Shown: one piece after another, positions 24,999 to 32,971 of the stretch
How the letters are laid out: each line of letters opens with the position of its first letter
Numbering within the stretch: the stretch's first letter is position 1
Assembly: GCF_003148775.1 (NCBI RefSeq)
Contig: NZ_QGGW01000007.1
Coordinates: 124,001-188,000 of the forward strand
Length of the DNA: 64,000 nt
Direction of reading: 5' to 3'
From: Roseicyclus mahoneyensis
Lineage (GTDB): Bacteria; Pseudomonadota; Alphaproteobacteria; Rhodobacterales; Rhodobacteraceae
Position numbers and translations under genes: made by a program
Notes under the pieces: generated by a model
Told to the model about the DNA's origin: nothing
Seen by the model: the letters and a program-made list of their open reading frames with translations, nothing else
Databases searched by the model: none

Positions 24999-26231
24999 TC
25001 ACGACGGGGCGAGCCGAGCGAGGCGGGCTTGCAGGAACATTGCCTCGGCCGGGGTCGCAGCGCGCGCGATGGCCTCGCGGTAGGCTGCCGCGGCCGCCTC
25101 TGGCGCCCCCGTCGCGGCCAGCAGGGCCGCGCGGGCGGCGTGCCAGGGCTGGTAGTCCCACAGACTGTCGCCAAGCGTCTCCACAATGGCCAGACCTTGC
25201 GCCTGCTCGCCCGCCTCTGCGAGGGCGACGGCGGCATTCAGCCGGATCACAGGCGTCGGCTCGTGGCGCAGGAGCGCACCGTAAAGCGCGGCGATCTGTG
25301 GCCAGTCGGGACCGGGGTCGGCCATCTGGCAATCGGCGATGGCGGCCTTGATCTGGAACGGTCCGGGGCGGCGGCGTTCCATCGCGCGGGCAAGAACCGC
25401 GCGCCCCTCGGCGATGCGGGCCGCGTCCCACAAGCGGCGGTCCTGGTCGCCCGGCGGCAGGCTCGCCCCATCCGGCCCGATCCGCGCGGCGCGCCGGGCA
25501 CCCGTCAGCAGCATCATCGCCAACGCCCCCTCGATCTCGGCCTCACCGGGGCGCAGTCGGTCGACAAGACGGATCAGGTATTCGGCCTCGAGGCAGAGAT
25601 CGCGCGGCTCTTGCGGACCCGCGACATAGCCGGTGGTGAAGATCAGGTAGATCGTGGTCAGCACGGTCTCCAGACGCTCGGGCCAATGCTCGGGCTCGGG
25701 CACGGCAAAGGGGATGCCGGCGGCGGCGATCTTGGCCTTGGCGCGGCTGATGCGCTGGCCCATCGTGGCCTCGGCATCGAGAAAGGCGCGCGCGATCTCG
25801 GGCGTGGTGAGCCCGCAAACGGTCCGCAAGGTCAGCGCCACGCGCGATTTCGGCTCCAGCGCGGGATGGCAGCAGGCAAAGATCAGGCGCAGACGTTCGT
25901 CGGGGATATCCCGGGCGTCCGGCGCTGCCTCGTCTGCGGTCAGCGCGGCCAGAGCCTGCGCCTTGCGGCCATCGCGCCCCGCCGCGCGCAGCCGGTCGAT
26001 GGCCTTGCGCCGGGCGACCTGCAGCAGCCAAGCCTGAGGGGATGCGGGCAGCCCCGACCGGCCCCAATGCGCGAGCGCCGAGATCGCTGCGTCGTGCAAC
26101 ACCTCTTCGGCCAGTCCAAGGTCGCGCAAACCTGCTGCGAGGATGGCAAGCAACCGCCCCCGGTCTGCCCGCATCACGCGGTCAAGCTCTCTTGACACGG
26201 CGATGGCGCTGGACGGGCCGGGGGCGGTCAT
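24999..26231 (-). CDS. ECF42-type RNA polymerase sigma factor (DUF6596 tail)
   Basis: A 410-residue long-form ECF sigma factor. Region 2 and region 4 occupy about the first 175 residues (ALAHWGRSGLPASPQAWLLQVARRKAIDRLR; LRTVCGLTTPEIARAFLDAEATMGQRISRAKAKI). A long C-terminal TPR-like extension follows (YLIFTTGY, EAEYLIRLVDRL, LNAAVALAEAGEQAQGL), characteristic of ECF42 and annotated as DUF6596. The known partners of ECF42 sigma factors are DGPF/YCII proteins, and one is encoded only four bases upstream. These sigma factors lack an anti-sigma factor; the C-terminal extension does the regulation. It converges on the first ECF operon. Confidence 0.9.
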   Translation of the reverse strand: MTAPGPSSAIAVSRELDRVMRADRGRLLAILAAGLRDLGLAEEVLHDAAISALAHWGRSGLPASPQAWLLQVARRKAIDRLRAAGRDGRKAQALAALTADEAAPDARDIPDERLRLIFACCHPALEPKSRVALTLRTVCGLTTPEIARAFLDAEATMGQRISRAKAKIAAAGIPFAVPEPEHWPERLETVLTTIYLIFTTGYVAGPQEPRDLCLEAEYLIRLVDRLRPGEAEIEGALAMMLLTGARRAARIGPDGASLPPGDQDRRLWDAARIAEGRAVLARAMERRRPGPFQIKAAIADCQMADPGPDWPQIAALYGALLRHEPTPVIRLNAAVALAEAGEQAQGLAIVETLGDSLWDYQPWHAARAALLAATGAPEAAAAAYREAIARAATPAEAMFLQARLARLAPS

Positions 26232-26235
26232 GGCG

Positions 26236-26595
26236 TCAACTGGCCGGGTTGTAATCCATCAGCGGCCTGACCTCGATCGTGCCGAAATGGGCCGAAGGGA
26301 TCAGCGCCGCATAGGTCAAGGCCGCATCCAGATCGGGCACGTCGACGATGTAGTAGCCGCCCAGATGCTCGCGCGTTTCGGCGAAGGGGCCGTCCATCGT
26401 CTCGACCTTGCCCCCCTTGATGCGGAACGAGGTCGCGGTCTCCACGCCTTGCAACCCTTCGCCGCCGCGCAAGACGCCATCGGCCTTCATGCGCGCGCTC
26501 GCGGCGAAATAGCCGCCCATCATCTCTGTGAACGCGGGCGTGCCGTAGGCCGGTTCAAGGGACGGATCATTGTAGATCAGAAGCATGTATTGCAT
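26236..26595 (-). CDS. YCII/DGPF-domain protein
   Basis: A 119-residue member of the YCII-related family. The family name motif DGPF is present in VETMDGPFAETREHLGGYYIVD, and the N-terminus MQYMLLIYNDPS is the usual ferredoxin-like first strand. Members are thought to be small enzymes or ligand-binding proteins co-regulated with ECF42 sigma factors. It lies directly upstream of that sigma gene, on the same strand. The start is the ATG of MQYML; a longer upstream reading would run into the MAPEG gene. Confidence 0.9.
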   Translation of the reverse strand: MQYMLLIYNDPSLEPAYGTPAFTEMMGGYFAASARMKADGVLRGGEGLQGVETATSFRIKGGKVETMDGPFAETREHLGGYYIVDVPDLDAALTYAALIPSAHFGTIEVRPLMDYNPAS

Positions 26596-26608
26596 CGATT
26601 GGTCCCCT

Positions 26609-27001
26609 TCACTGTCCCAGGATCTGCAAGACGATGGCGGCCATCGCGGCAAGGGCCGCAATGAGGTTCGTGCCATTGCCGACATAGCGCAGCGGATGGC
26701 CCGCGTTGCCCGCGACCAGACCGAAGGGATGCGCGATGCGCCCCACCACCAGCAGCCCGCCCGAGACATGCAGCCACAGCGCGGGCGCGCCCATGCCTTC
26801 GGCCAGCATCATCAAGATCAGCACGAAGCCCGCCCATTCGGCGCAATTGCCGTGCTGGCGGATGCGGCACAGCAAGTCGGCATTGCCGCCGTCGCCGAAG
26901 GAGACGCCCGCCGCCGAGCGGACGGAGGACACCCTGAACCACAAGACCAGATAGATCGCCGCCACCGGCAGCGCATAGAGGGGTGTTACCGCGAAAACCA
27001 T
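26609..27001 (-). CDS. MAPEG family membrane protein
   Basis: A 130-residue integral membrane protein with four predicted helices, of the MAPEG (membrane-associated eicosanoid/glutathione metabolism) family. LYALPVAAIYLVLWFRVSSVR, the conserved RIRQHGNCAEWAGFVLILMMLAE and GRIAHPFGL are diagnostic. Bacterial members may have glutathione transferase or peroxidase activity. It is 13 bases upstream of the DGPF gene and probably the first gene of the three-gene unit. Confidence 0.88.
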   Translation of the reverse strand: MVFAVTPLYALPVAAIYLVLWFRVSSVRSAAGVSFGDGGNADLLCRIRQHGNCAEWAGFVLILMMLAEGMGAPALWLHVSGGLLVVGRIAHPFGLVAGNAGHPLRYVGNGTNLIAALAAMAAIVLQILGQ

Positions 27002-27165
27002 GTGTACTCCTTACCATTTGAGGTTTCGATACCCCAGTGACGCGGGAGGTTTGCAGATTTCGACATCGGGCCGAAGAAAATTTTCACAGACGCGGAGTTT
27101 GCCCGATCACGCAAGGCCGGGGCCCCTTTGGGGGACCCCGGTGCCGCAGGGTCTGTGGCGCGCGA

Positions 27166-27870
27166 TCAGCCGCGCCAGCGGGCGACGTAGGTGGTGACGG
27201 TCAGGCAGCCCATGCCGGCTGCGACGCTGGCGGGGTTCATGCCCCCCGGTGCGTTCAGGTTGAAGGCGAAACGGCTTTCGCCGCGGATCACCGTTGGGCT
27301 GACCAGCCGTGCAGTAAAAGTCACGCGGGCGAAGGCGCCGTCGATTTCCTCGTCCACAACGATGCCACGCCAGGACAGATCGCCGGTGCGCGACCAGGCC
27401 ACCATGCCTTGGGTTTCGGGAAAGATCCGCTCGGGGTGGAACCGCCCGCCCCAGCTGACGGACACCGTGTGGCTTTCCAGCCCGCCCATGGCCGCCATGC
27501 CGACCATCGGGCATTGCGAGGCGTCGGTGGCAACATCGGTGATGAACCAGCGGCCATCGCGCGGCGTGATCTCCTCGAACAGCTGCAGGGGGCAGCTGCC
27601 TTGCCCGCCGTAAAGCAGATCGAGGTTATCGGGGGACATGTCGGTCCAGAACAGGTTGCCGTCCGGGTCGCGCAGGAAGGTCTGGTTTTCGGCATCGTCG
27701 GGCACCTCCATGTTCGCGGTGGCGGCAATCTCGCCCACGGTCAGATCGGTGACGCGGCAGGTGCAGCCGGAGCTGGTGCAATCGGCCATCTGCACCCGCG
27801 GCCCGGTCTGGGCGAGGGCAGCGAGCGTGGACATGAGCAGGGCGGTGGCAGAGGCAAGGATGAGGCGCAT
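27166..27870 (-). CDS. Secreted hypothetical protein
   Basis: A 234-residue protein with a clear signal peptide (MRLILASATALLMSTLAALA-Q). The mature part has five or more cysteines (DCTSSGCTCRV near 30-40, GSCPLQ, SQCPM, GMGCLTV), consistent with disulfides in the periplasm. I do not recognise a domain. It starts 15 bases after the stop of the VWA protein gene on the same strand, so the two are probably co-transcribed and may act together at the cell surface. Confidence 0.7.
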   Translation of the reverse strand: MRLILASATALLMSTLAALAQTGPRVQMADCTSSGCTCRVTDLTVGEIAATANMEVPDDAENQTFLRDPDGNLFWTDMSPDNLDLLYGGQGSCPLQLFEEITPRDGRWFITDVATDASQCPMVGMAAMGGLESHTVSVSWGGRFHPERIFPETQGMVAWSRTGDLSWRGIVVDEEIDGAFARVTFTARLVSPTVIRGESRFAFNLNAPGGMNPASVAAGMGCLTVTTYVARWRG

Positions 27871-27885
27871 CTTGAATTACTCCGT

Positions 27886-30570
27886 TCAATTCGGCGGAAA
27901 GAGAAGGTCGATGACCTCGTCGGCATCCCGACCGCCAAGGTCGATCGGGATGAACCGAGGCTCGCTGGTGGCAGGTGCACCGGCCGGTGCGGCGTTGGCG
28001 AAAAAGCCGGTCGTGGCGCGCAGCATCCCGGTATTGTCGATCACGCGGATCTCGTGCGGGCCGGGGTTCGGGGGAACCGGCAGGACGTAATCCTGCGCCG
28101 ACAGCATCTGTGCGGCGTCCATACTGAACACCACGCCGCCGCTCGGATCATGCAGCGAGATCATGCCTGCAAAGCCCGGGGGGGCCGCGATGTCGATGGG
28201 AAAGAACCCGCCCGACCCGGCGGTGATGTCGGCCTCGAAAAGGCTCACGGTCACGGAACCCTCGACCGCCATGGAAGAAGGTGCGGGGGCGGTCATCGTG
28301 AGGCTGGATGCGATCATGGCGGCGGCGGTGATGGCGGGGGGCGGCGCGTCCGCGAACCAGCAGAGCGCGCCTGCCTGCGTGCTCAGGCAAGGGCCATTGG
28401 AGGTCAGCCATTGATGCGGGTTCAGTTGCAACAGCTCGCCCATGGCGGGGCCATAGAAGCTCGCCATCGGCCAGTCCGAGGGGATGGCATGGCCCACGGC
28501 GCGGAAAAACAGCGGTTCGGTCATCGCCCAGCCCTCGGGCAGGATCAGGGACACGGTGCCGATGGTGACCGCGCAGCCGCCGGGCGTATCGCAGCGAGCC
28601 ACGATCTCTGCGTCGACCGGGATGTTGCCCTGCGGGACGACACTGCCCTGACGCTCGGGCGGGGGCGTGCCTTCGGGCAGAAGCGCGATGGGAAAGACGC
28701 CGGTGCGCGCGATCAACTGCCCCTCGAACCCCGCGCCGCCCAAGGGCTGCATCAGCGCAAGACGCAGGGTTTCGGGGCCGGCCCCAAGGGGCAGAACCAT
28801 GATGATTTCCAGCAACCCGTCATTGTCGATCGTCACGCTTTGCAGATCGCCCGACTGCACGCCCCCCATGGCGGCGGTGGTCTGGAAGCTGCCGGTGTAA
28901 TCCATGCCCTCTGCCGTGGGGCGCAGGCTGATGCGGGCAAAGTTCATCGGCGCATCGGCGATGCCTTCGGGCGGCAGCGCCCAGAGCGTCCAGTCGCCCG
29001 TCAGCGCGCCGTCGACCTGCATGCTCTCCATTTCGACGGTGAAATCGTTGGGCTGGCCGGGGAAGATTTCGACCTCGGCGGACAGGATCGTGTCGGCCAT
29101 GCCTTCGGCGATGATGCGCCAGCGGCCGGGTTGCAGGGTCGCGGTCACCACGGGGCCGGTGCCGTCGATCCGCACCCGCTCGGGCGGCAGGTCGGGGTCA
29201 AGCGGCTCGGCCCGCCAGTTCGCGCTGTCGAAGGGCAGACCGGGCGGCAGGCGGAAGGTGGCGGTGACCAGCGCCAGATCGTCTTGCGACGCGTCGCCTT
29301 GCATTGCGGCAGCGGCGCGGGCGGCAAGTTCGGCGCTGGTGGTCAGGTCGCTGTCGGAAAAGGGGATGCCGACACCGAAGCGACGCGAGAACATGACCTC
29401 GGTGCGCTCGCGGTTCAGATAGCGCAGCTCGTATTCGCCGGGCACGTCCGGAACCCTGAGGGTGACCGTGCCGTTGCGGCTGAGTGAAAAGGCCCAGGAA
29501 TGGCGCTGATGCTCGTTCACGGGCTGGTCGAGATCGGCGATCACGATCCGCTCCTCCCCGCGTTCGGGGGCGCGGAAGGTGAAGCGCACACGGCTGCCGG
29601 GTTCGACCGACCCGATGGGATCGAAGCCCATGCTGGGGGGCACGACCTCGATCTCCTGCCGCGCGATCACCTCGCCCGAGGTGCTGCGGATGATCAGGTC
29701 ATACAGGCCGGGCGTCGCCGGTGCCGTGCGCGTGACCGGATTGCGCGCCACGCCCGGCCCGGAGGTGTTGATCGTCCCGAAGGAGGACGAGGCGGGCGCG
29801 CGGGTCTCGCCCTGCGGGACAAAGCCCAACTGGTCGGTCGGACCTGCCGTGCCGTTCCATGTGATGGTGTAGGTGAACCCCGCCTCGGCCCGGTCGCCGA
29901 TGTCGAAGGCGGCCGTGGGGGGCGCGGGTTCCGGCGGTGCCTCGGGAGCGGGCACAACCGCGCTGACCTGTTGCAACGCCTGCGCCAGTTCGGCGCCCGA
30001 ATTGGTCTGAAACAGCATGCCGCCCGTCTGGTCGGTGATGCACGACAACGCCGCGACCTCGGCGGCACTCAGGCCAAAGCCCACGACATGGGCGCGGATG
30101 TCGATGCCTTCGTTGGCAAGGCTCGCGGCCAGCGCGCAGGGGTCGCCCCCGCAGGTTTCAAGGCCATCGGTGACAAGGATGATGTCAGCGCCCTCGGCGG
30201 CGGGCGGGATCTGGTCGCGCGCGAGCGCAAGGCTGTCGGTCAAGGGCGTCATGCCCCGCGGCATCAGCCCGCGCAGGCGCGTCTCAAGCGTGCCGGGCGC
30301 GGTCTGGCCCATGGGCGCCACCACCTCGATATCGCGGCAATCGCCGCGCCGGTTGTGGCCATAGGCGATGACCGACAAGGGCACGGCCCCGTCCCGGCTG
30401 GCGAAATAATCGCCCATCACGTCGCGCGCGACCTCGATCCGGGTCAGGTCACCCTCGACCCGGTTCCACATCGAGCCCGAGGCGTCGAAGACCAGAACCG
30501 AGACGCGGTCTGCCATCGCGGGGGCGGTCGAGAGGAGAAGCGCGGCAAGGGTTGGGTAAAGACGGGGCAT
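27886..30570 (-). CDS. Secreted von Willebrand factor type A domain protein
   Basis: An 894-residue exported protein. After a signal peptide (1-20, APAMA-D) comes a VWA domain (about 22-200) with an intact MIDAS: DASGS at 29-33, a TPLTDSL threonine region and ILVTDGLETCGGD. The remaining 690 residues contain several beta-rich repeats, with VPEPAPEAPPEPAPP-like linkers near 230, and read like bacterial surface adhesion or sensing modules. The start MPRLYP is chosen because it opens the signal peptide. It is followed by a small secreted protein. Function is unknown; metal-dependent ligand or protein binding in the periplasm is inferred from the VWA fold. Confidence 0.85.
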   Translation of the reverse strand: MPRLYPTLAALLLSTAPAMADRVSVLVFDASGSMWNRVEGDLTRIEVARDVMGDYFASRDGAVPLSVIAYGHNRRGDCRDIEVVAPMGQTAPGTLETRLRGLMPRGMTPLTDSLALARDQIPPAAEGADIILVTDGLETCGGDPCALAASLANEGIDIRAHVVGFGLSAAEVAALSCITDQTGGMLFQTNSGAELAQALQQVSAVVPAPEAPPEPAPPTAAFDIGDRAEAGFTYTITWNGTAGPTDQLGFVPQGETRAPASSSFGTINTSGPGVARNPVTRTAPATPGLYDLIIRSTSGEVIARQEIEVVPPSMGFDPIGSVEPGSRVRFTFRAPERGEERIVIADLDQPVNEHQRHSWAFSLSRNGTVTLRVPDVPGEYELRYLNRERTEVMFSRRFGVGIPFSDSDLTTSAELAARAAAAMQGDASQDDLALVTATFRLPPGLPFDSANWRAEPLDPDLPPERVRIDGTGPVVTATLQPGRWRIIAEGMADTILSAEVEIFPGQPNDFTVEMESMQVDGALTGDWTLWALPPEGIADAPMNFARISLRPTAEGMDYTGSFQTTAAMGGVQSGDLQSVTIDNDGLLEIIMVLPLGAGPETLRLALMQPLGGAGFEGQLIARTGVFPIALLPEGTPPPERQGSVVPQGNIPVDAEIVARCDTPGGCAVTIGTVSLILPEGWAMTEPLFFRAVGHAIPSDWPMASFYGPAMGELLQLNPHQWLTSNGPCLSTQAGALCWFADAPPPAITAAAMIASSLTMTAPAPSSMAVEGSVTVSLFEADITAGSGGFFPIDIAAPPGFAGMISLHDPSGGVVFSMDAAQMLSAQDYVLPVPPNPGPHEIRVIDNTGMLRATTGFFANAAPAGAPATSEPRFIPIDLGGRDADEVIDLLFPPN

Positions 30571-30945
30571 GCAAAATCTCCGGAAAGCAATGAAGGGGGG
30601 CTGTGCATCCTTGGGGTCTGGGCGGTGGGTCACGGGGGGCGGGACCTGCGGGTTTGACCGCAAACGCCTCCTCGATACTCCGGACACAGCTTGATACATG
30701 CAGGCACCCTAACGGAGGACGCCGGCGATGGGATGTAGGGAATACCTTATCTTGTCATAGTTTTAGCCGTGAGATCCGCTGTCGCCCTCCGGTGCCGCCC
30801 GGCCTTGTGGCAGGGCGCGCGTGCCTTGGGGCAGGGGCGTTGAGGGTGGGCTGTCGGAGCGGCGCGGAGAGGGCCGCGCCGGGGGCACCGGGCGTACACA
30901 AGCTGTACACAGGGCGTACACCGGCGGGGCGCGGGGCAGGGCGGC
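30571..30945. other. Non-coding stretch between the VWA gene and the ccdB relic
   Basis: No convincing gene. An AT-richer patch near 30735-30770 (ATACCTTATCTTGTCATAG) could be the VWA gene promoter. Phased GTACAC repeats lie near the right end and are listed separately. Open frames here are short and compositional. Confidence 0.5.
30894..30921. repeat. Three phased GTACAC repeats
   Basis: GTACAC occurs at 30894, 30905 and 30916, exactly 11 bases apart, so each copy faces the same side of the helix. This looks like an iteron or a cooperative regulator site. It lies just beyond the 3' end of the ccdB relic, upstream of the VWA gene by about 320 bases. Confidence 0.55.
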
Positions 30946-31235
30946 TCAGACCCCGTCGATCAGCATGTCGAGGGCGCGCGTGAGCGCGTCGCGCTGGGGG
31001 GCAGCGTGCCGATGGGGTTGAGCAGCGCCGCCTCGGGCACGGAGCCGATCTGGGGGATGACGACGACCCGGCGGGTTTCGGCGAAGAGGACGCGCGGCAT
31101 GAGGGCGGGCATCTGCGGCAGCTCGGCCACGGGCAGCATGGGCGCGACAAGGCGGGTGCCGATGGCCGCGATCAGGTCGGTTTGCAGGTCGCAGACAGGT
31201 TGGCCCCCGGCCAGACGGGAGATGTCGACCTGCGT
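30946..31235 (-). pseudogene. ccdB: ccdB-like toxin relic
   Basis: The minus strand encodes a CcdB-family gyrase toxin in two frames: VDISRLAGGQPVC, DLQTDLIAAIGTRLVAPMLP and ETRRVVVIPQIGSVPEAALL, then, after a run of six C, the ending QRDALTRALDMLIDGV in the next frame. One frame reaches NPIGTLPP and would then run on into a spurious tail, so there is a one-base indel at the C run. The 5' end also lacks a start codon: the position expected for ATG reads ACG, directly after an in-frame TGA. Two independent lesions make the toxin dead. It lies immediately after ccdA. Confidence 0.75.
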
Positions 31236-31241
31236 CGCGGG

Positions 31242-31577
31242 TCAGAAGGTTCGGTATGTCTCGAGCAGGAGGCCGTGTTCGGCCACATGGCGGTTATGGG
31301 CCTCGATCCCGTCGCGGTTGTCCGCGGTCCAGCGGCGGTTGCGCTCGGCCTTGGCGGCGGCGGCCAGCGCCTCCTCGGTCCTGCGGGAGAGGGTGAGGCC
31401 AGCGTCCTTGGCGGCGGCGAGGACGGTTTTGGCGGTGGAGAGGGTGACGCGGGTGGGCGTGGGTGCGTTCGGGGTGGGGGTGTTGGGTTCAGCAGATAGG
31501 ATACTTGCGTCGTCTTTGGTCCCGTCGTTTACGAAGGCCGTGGTGTAGCTGTGGAGAGCATTGCAAATTCGCCTCAC
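31242..31577 (-). CDS. ccdA: CcdA-like antitoxin
   Basis: The C-terminal 70 residues match CcdA antitoxins: TRVTLSTAKTVLAAAKDAGLTLSRRTEEAL (ribbon-helix-helix DNA-binding part), then RRWTADNRDGIEAHNRHVAE and HGLLLETYRTF, the toxin-binding tail. CcdA is normally about 75-80 residues. The only usable in-frame start found is a GTG giving 111 residues with an unusual N-terminus, so the true start may be lost and the gene itself may be decaying. It would bind CcdB and repress its own promoter, but its partner is broken. The AT-richer DUF488 pair is divergent from it. Confidence 0.6.
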   Translation of the reverse strand: MRRICNALHSYTTAFVNDGTKDDASILSAEPNTPTPNAPTPTRVTLSTAKTVLAAAKDAGLTLSRRTEEALAAAAKAERNRRWTADNRDGIEAHNRHVAEHGLLLETYRTF

Positions 31578-31612
31578 AGTAACAGTTTGTTAAGGAATGT
31601 TCTGTCAGCGTG

Positions 31613-31640
31613 TGGACAGTATGGGCACCCCTTCTAATAT
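31613..31640 (+). promoter_or_regulatory. Sigma70-type promoter for the DUF488 pair
   Basis: TGGACA and TAATAT separated by 16 bases, ending 23 bases before the ATG. GGAGGTG follows as ribosome binding site. The surrounding sequence is AT-rich compared with the rest of the window. Confidence 0.5.
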
Positions 31641-31663
31641 CGGTGCAACACGGAGGTGTGCAA

Positions 31664-32128
31664 ATGGCAGAGAGCATGAAGACCGAAGAGCAAATCTTTA
31701 CAATAGGTTACGAGAAGTCATCGATTGGCGATTTTGTTAGCCGGTTAGCTGACGCCGAGATTGAAATGCTCGTGGACGTGCGGGAACTTCCACTGTCGCG
31801 CAAGAAGGGCTTTTCGAAGAAGGGGCTGAACGCGGCGGTCACTGAGGCCGGTATTGACTATCTGCATGTCAAGGCTCTTGGGGATCCTAAGCCGGGGCGG
31901 GACGCTGCACGCGCTGGTAACCATGATCTGTTTGTTTCCATCTTTACTCGACATATGGAAAGTGACATAGCCCAATCTGCCCTTTCTGAACTTGCTGACA
32001 TTGTACGTGGCAAGCGGGTTTGCCTCACTTGCTTTGAGCGCCACCACGAAGGGTGCCATCGGAAAATCGTTGCAGAGCGACTATCTGCTCTGCTCGGCAC
32101 TCCAGTTGAACATATCGCAGTGAACTGA
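31664..32128 (+). CDS. DUF488 family protein
   Basis: A 154-residue protein of the DUF488 family, of unknown function. Family motifs seen are FTIGYEKSS near the N-terminus, LVDVRELPLSRKKGFSK (36-52), and the C-terminal LTCFERHHEGCHRKIVAE with Cys120, Cys123 and Cys131-His132, which may form a metal or redox site. ATG with GGAGGTG upstream is chosen over an earlier in-frame ATG. The base composition is clearly more AT-rich than the neighbours, which suggests recent transfer. The next gene starts two bases later and probably forms a functional pair with it. Confidence 0.85.
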   Translation: MAESMKTEEQIFTIGYEKSSIGDFVSRLADAEIEMLVDVRELPLSRKKGFSKKGLNAAVTEAGIDYLHVKALGDPKPGRDAARAGNHDLFVSIFTRHMESDIAQSALSELADIVRGKRVCLTCFERHHEGCHRKIVAERLSALLGTPVEHIAVN

Positions 32129-32130
32129 AC

Positions 32131-32904
32131 TTGAGCGCTTGGCAGGAACCCGTTGAGGTTTGTGTGATCGTCAAGGCCGCGCCGGAGTCTGGACAGACGC
32201 ATGGCGAGACTGTGTGTGTTGCTGGAATCGACCTTTACGGAAATTGGCACCGGCTCTATCCGATGCCGTTTAAACTGCTCCAGCCCGATCAGAGGTTCAA
32301 TCGTTGGGATATCATTCGCACCAGATGGCGAAGCGCTGCGCCAAAGGACTCGCGGCCAGAGAGCAAAAGAATAGATCACGAATCAATTATCAAGGTGCGC
32401 GAAGTAAAGAAATCAGAGCGCCACGAGTTTGCACGACGTGCTATCGTAAAGAGTTTGTCGGAAGAAAAAGCAAAAGGGCGTTCTTTTGCGCTTATCCGCC
32501 CAGAAAATCCCGAGTTTATTATTCGACCTCTCAGTGAAGAGGCAAGATCAAAAAATCAAAAAAGGCGAAATGTTATTTTAAATCAATTAGATATTTTTTC
32601 AGGTGATAACACGGTTTTAGCCAAGGAGGTTGCTCCATATTCTTTCCACTATCGCTTCACCCATGAGGGAAAAATTCTAACGCACACCTGTATTGATTGG
32701 GAGACTGAGCAAACCTTTTTCAAGTGGCGCGGGTTGTACGGCGAGGCAGAAACTCTTCGAATGATGCGCCACAGATGGGGGCAAGAAATGCCTGAGCGCG
32801 GTATTGCTTTTGCTATGGGAACACATCGCGTCACTAAATTTAATAAATGGCTGCTCTCTGGGGTGGTCCGAGTAGATCATTCATCACAAGCCAATTTTTT
32901 GTAG
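32131..32904 (+). CDS. Unknown protein paired with DUF488
   Basis: A 257-residue protein starting with TTG (or a later start), two bases after the DUF488 stop. I do not recognise a named family. Visible pieces are EVCVIVKAAPES, VAGIDLYGNWHRLYPMPFK, a charged middle rich in Lys/Arg/Glu (SKRIDHESIIKVREVKKSER), and an ending with GIAFAMGTHRVTKFNKWLLSG. There is no signal peptide or membrane helix, so it is cytoplasmic. The basic content would suit nucleic-acid binding, but that is a guess. Codon use and composition are AT-rich like DUF488, unlike the rest of the window. Confidence 0.75.
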   Translation: MSAWQEPVEVCVIVKAAPESGQTHGETVCVAGIDLYGNWHRLYPMPFKLLQPDQRFNRWDIIRTRWRSAAPKDSRPESKRIDHESIIKVREVKKSERHEFARRAIVKSLSEEKAKGRSFALIRPENPEFIIRPLSEEARSKNQKRRNVILNQLDIFSGDNTVLAKEVAPYSFHYRFTHEGKILTHTCIDWETEQTFFKWRGLYGEAETLRMMRHRWGQEMPERGIAFAMGTHRVTKFNKWLLSGVVRVDHSSQANFL

Positions 32905-32971
32905 TTGAGATTTAAGAAGCCCATAGCAGCGATTATGCGACGGTACTTTACGGTTCTGCAATCCCCCCCCC

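Noticed and set aside
27037-29487. An 816-codon open frame antisense to the VWA protein gene
   Set aside because: It runs opposite a gene with a signal peptide and an intact MIDAS motif. Its translation is rich in Gly/Arg/His/Ala without any domain, the usual look of antisense frames in high-GC DNA.
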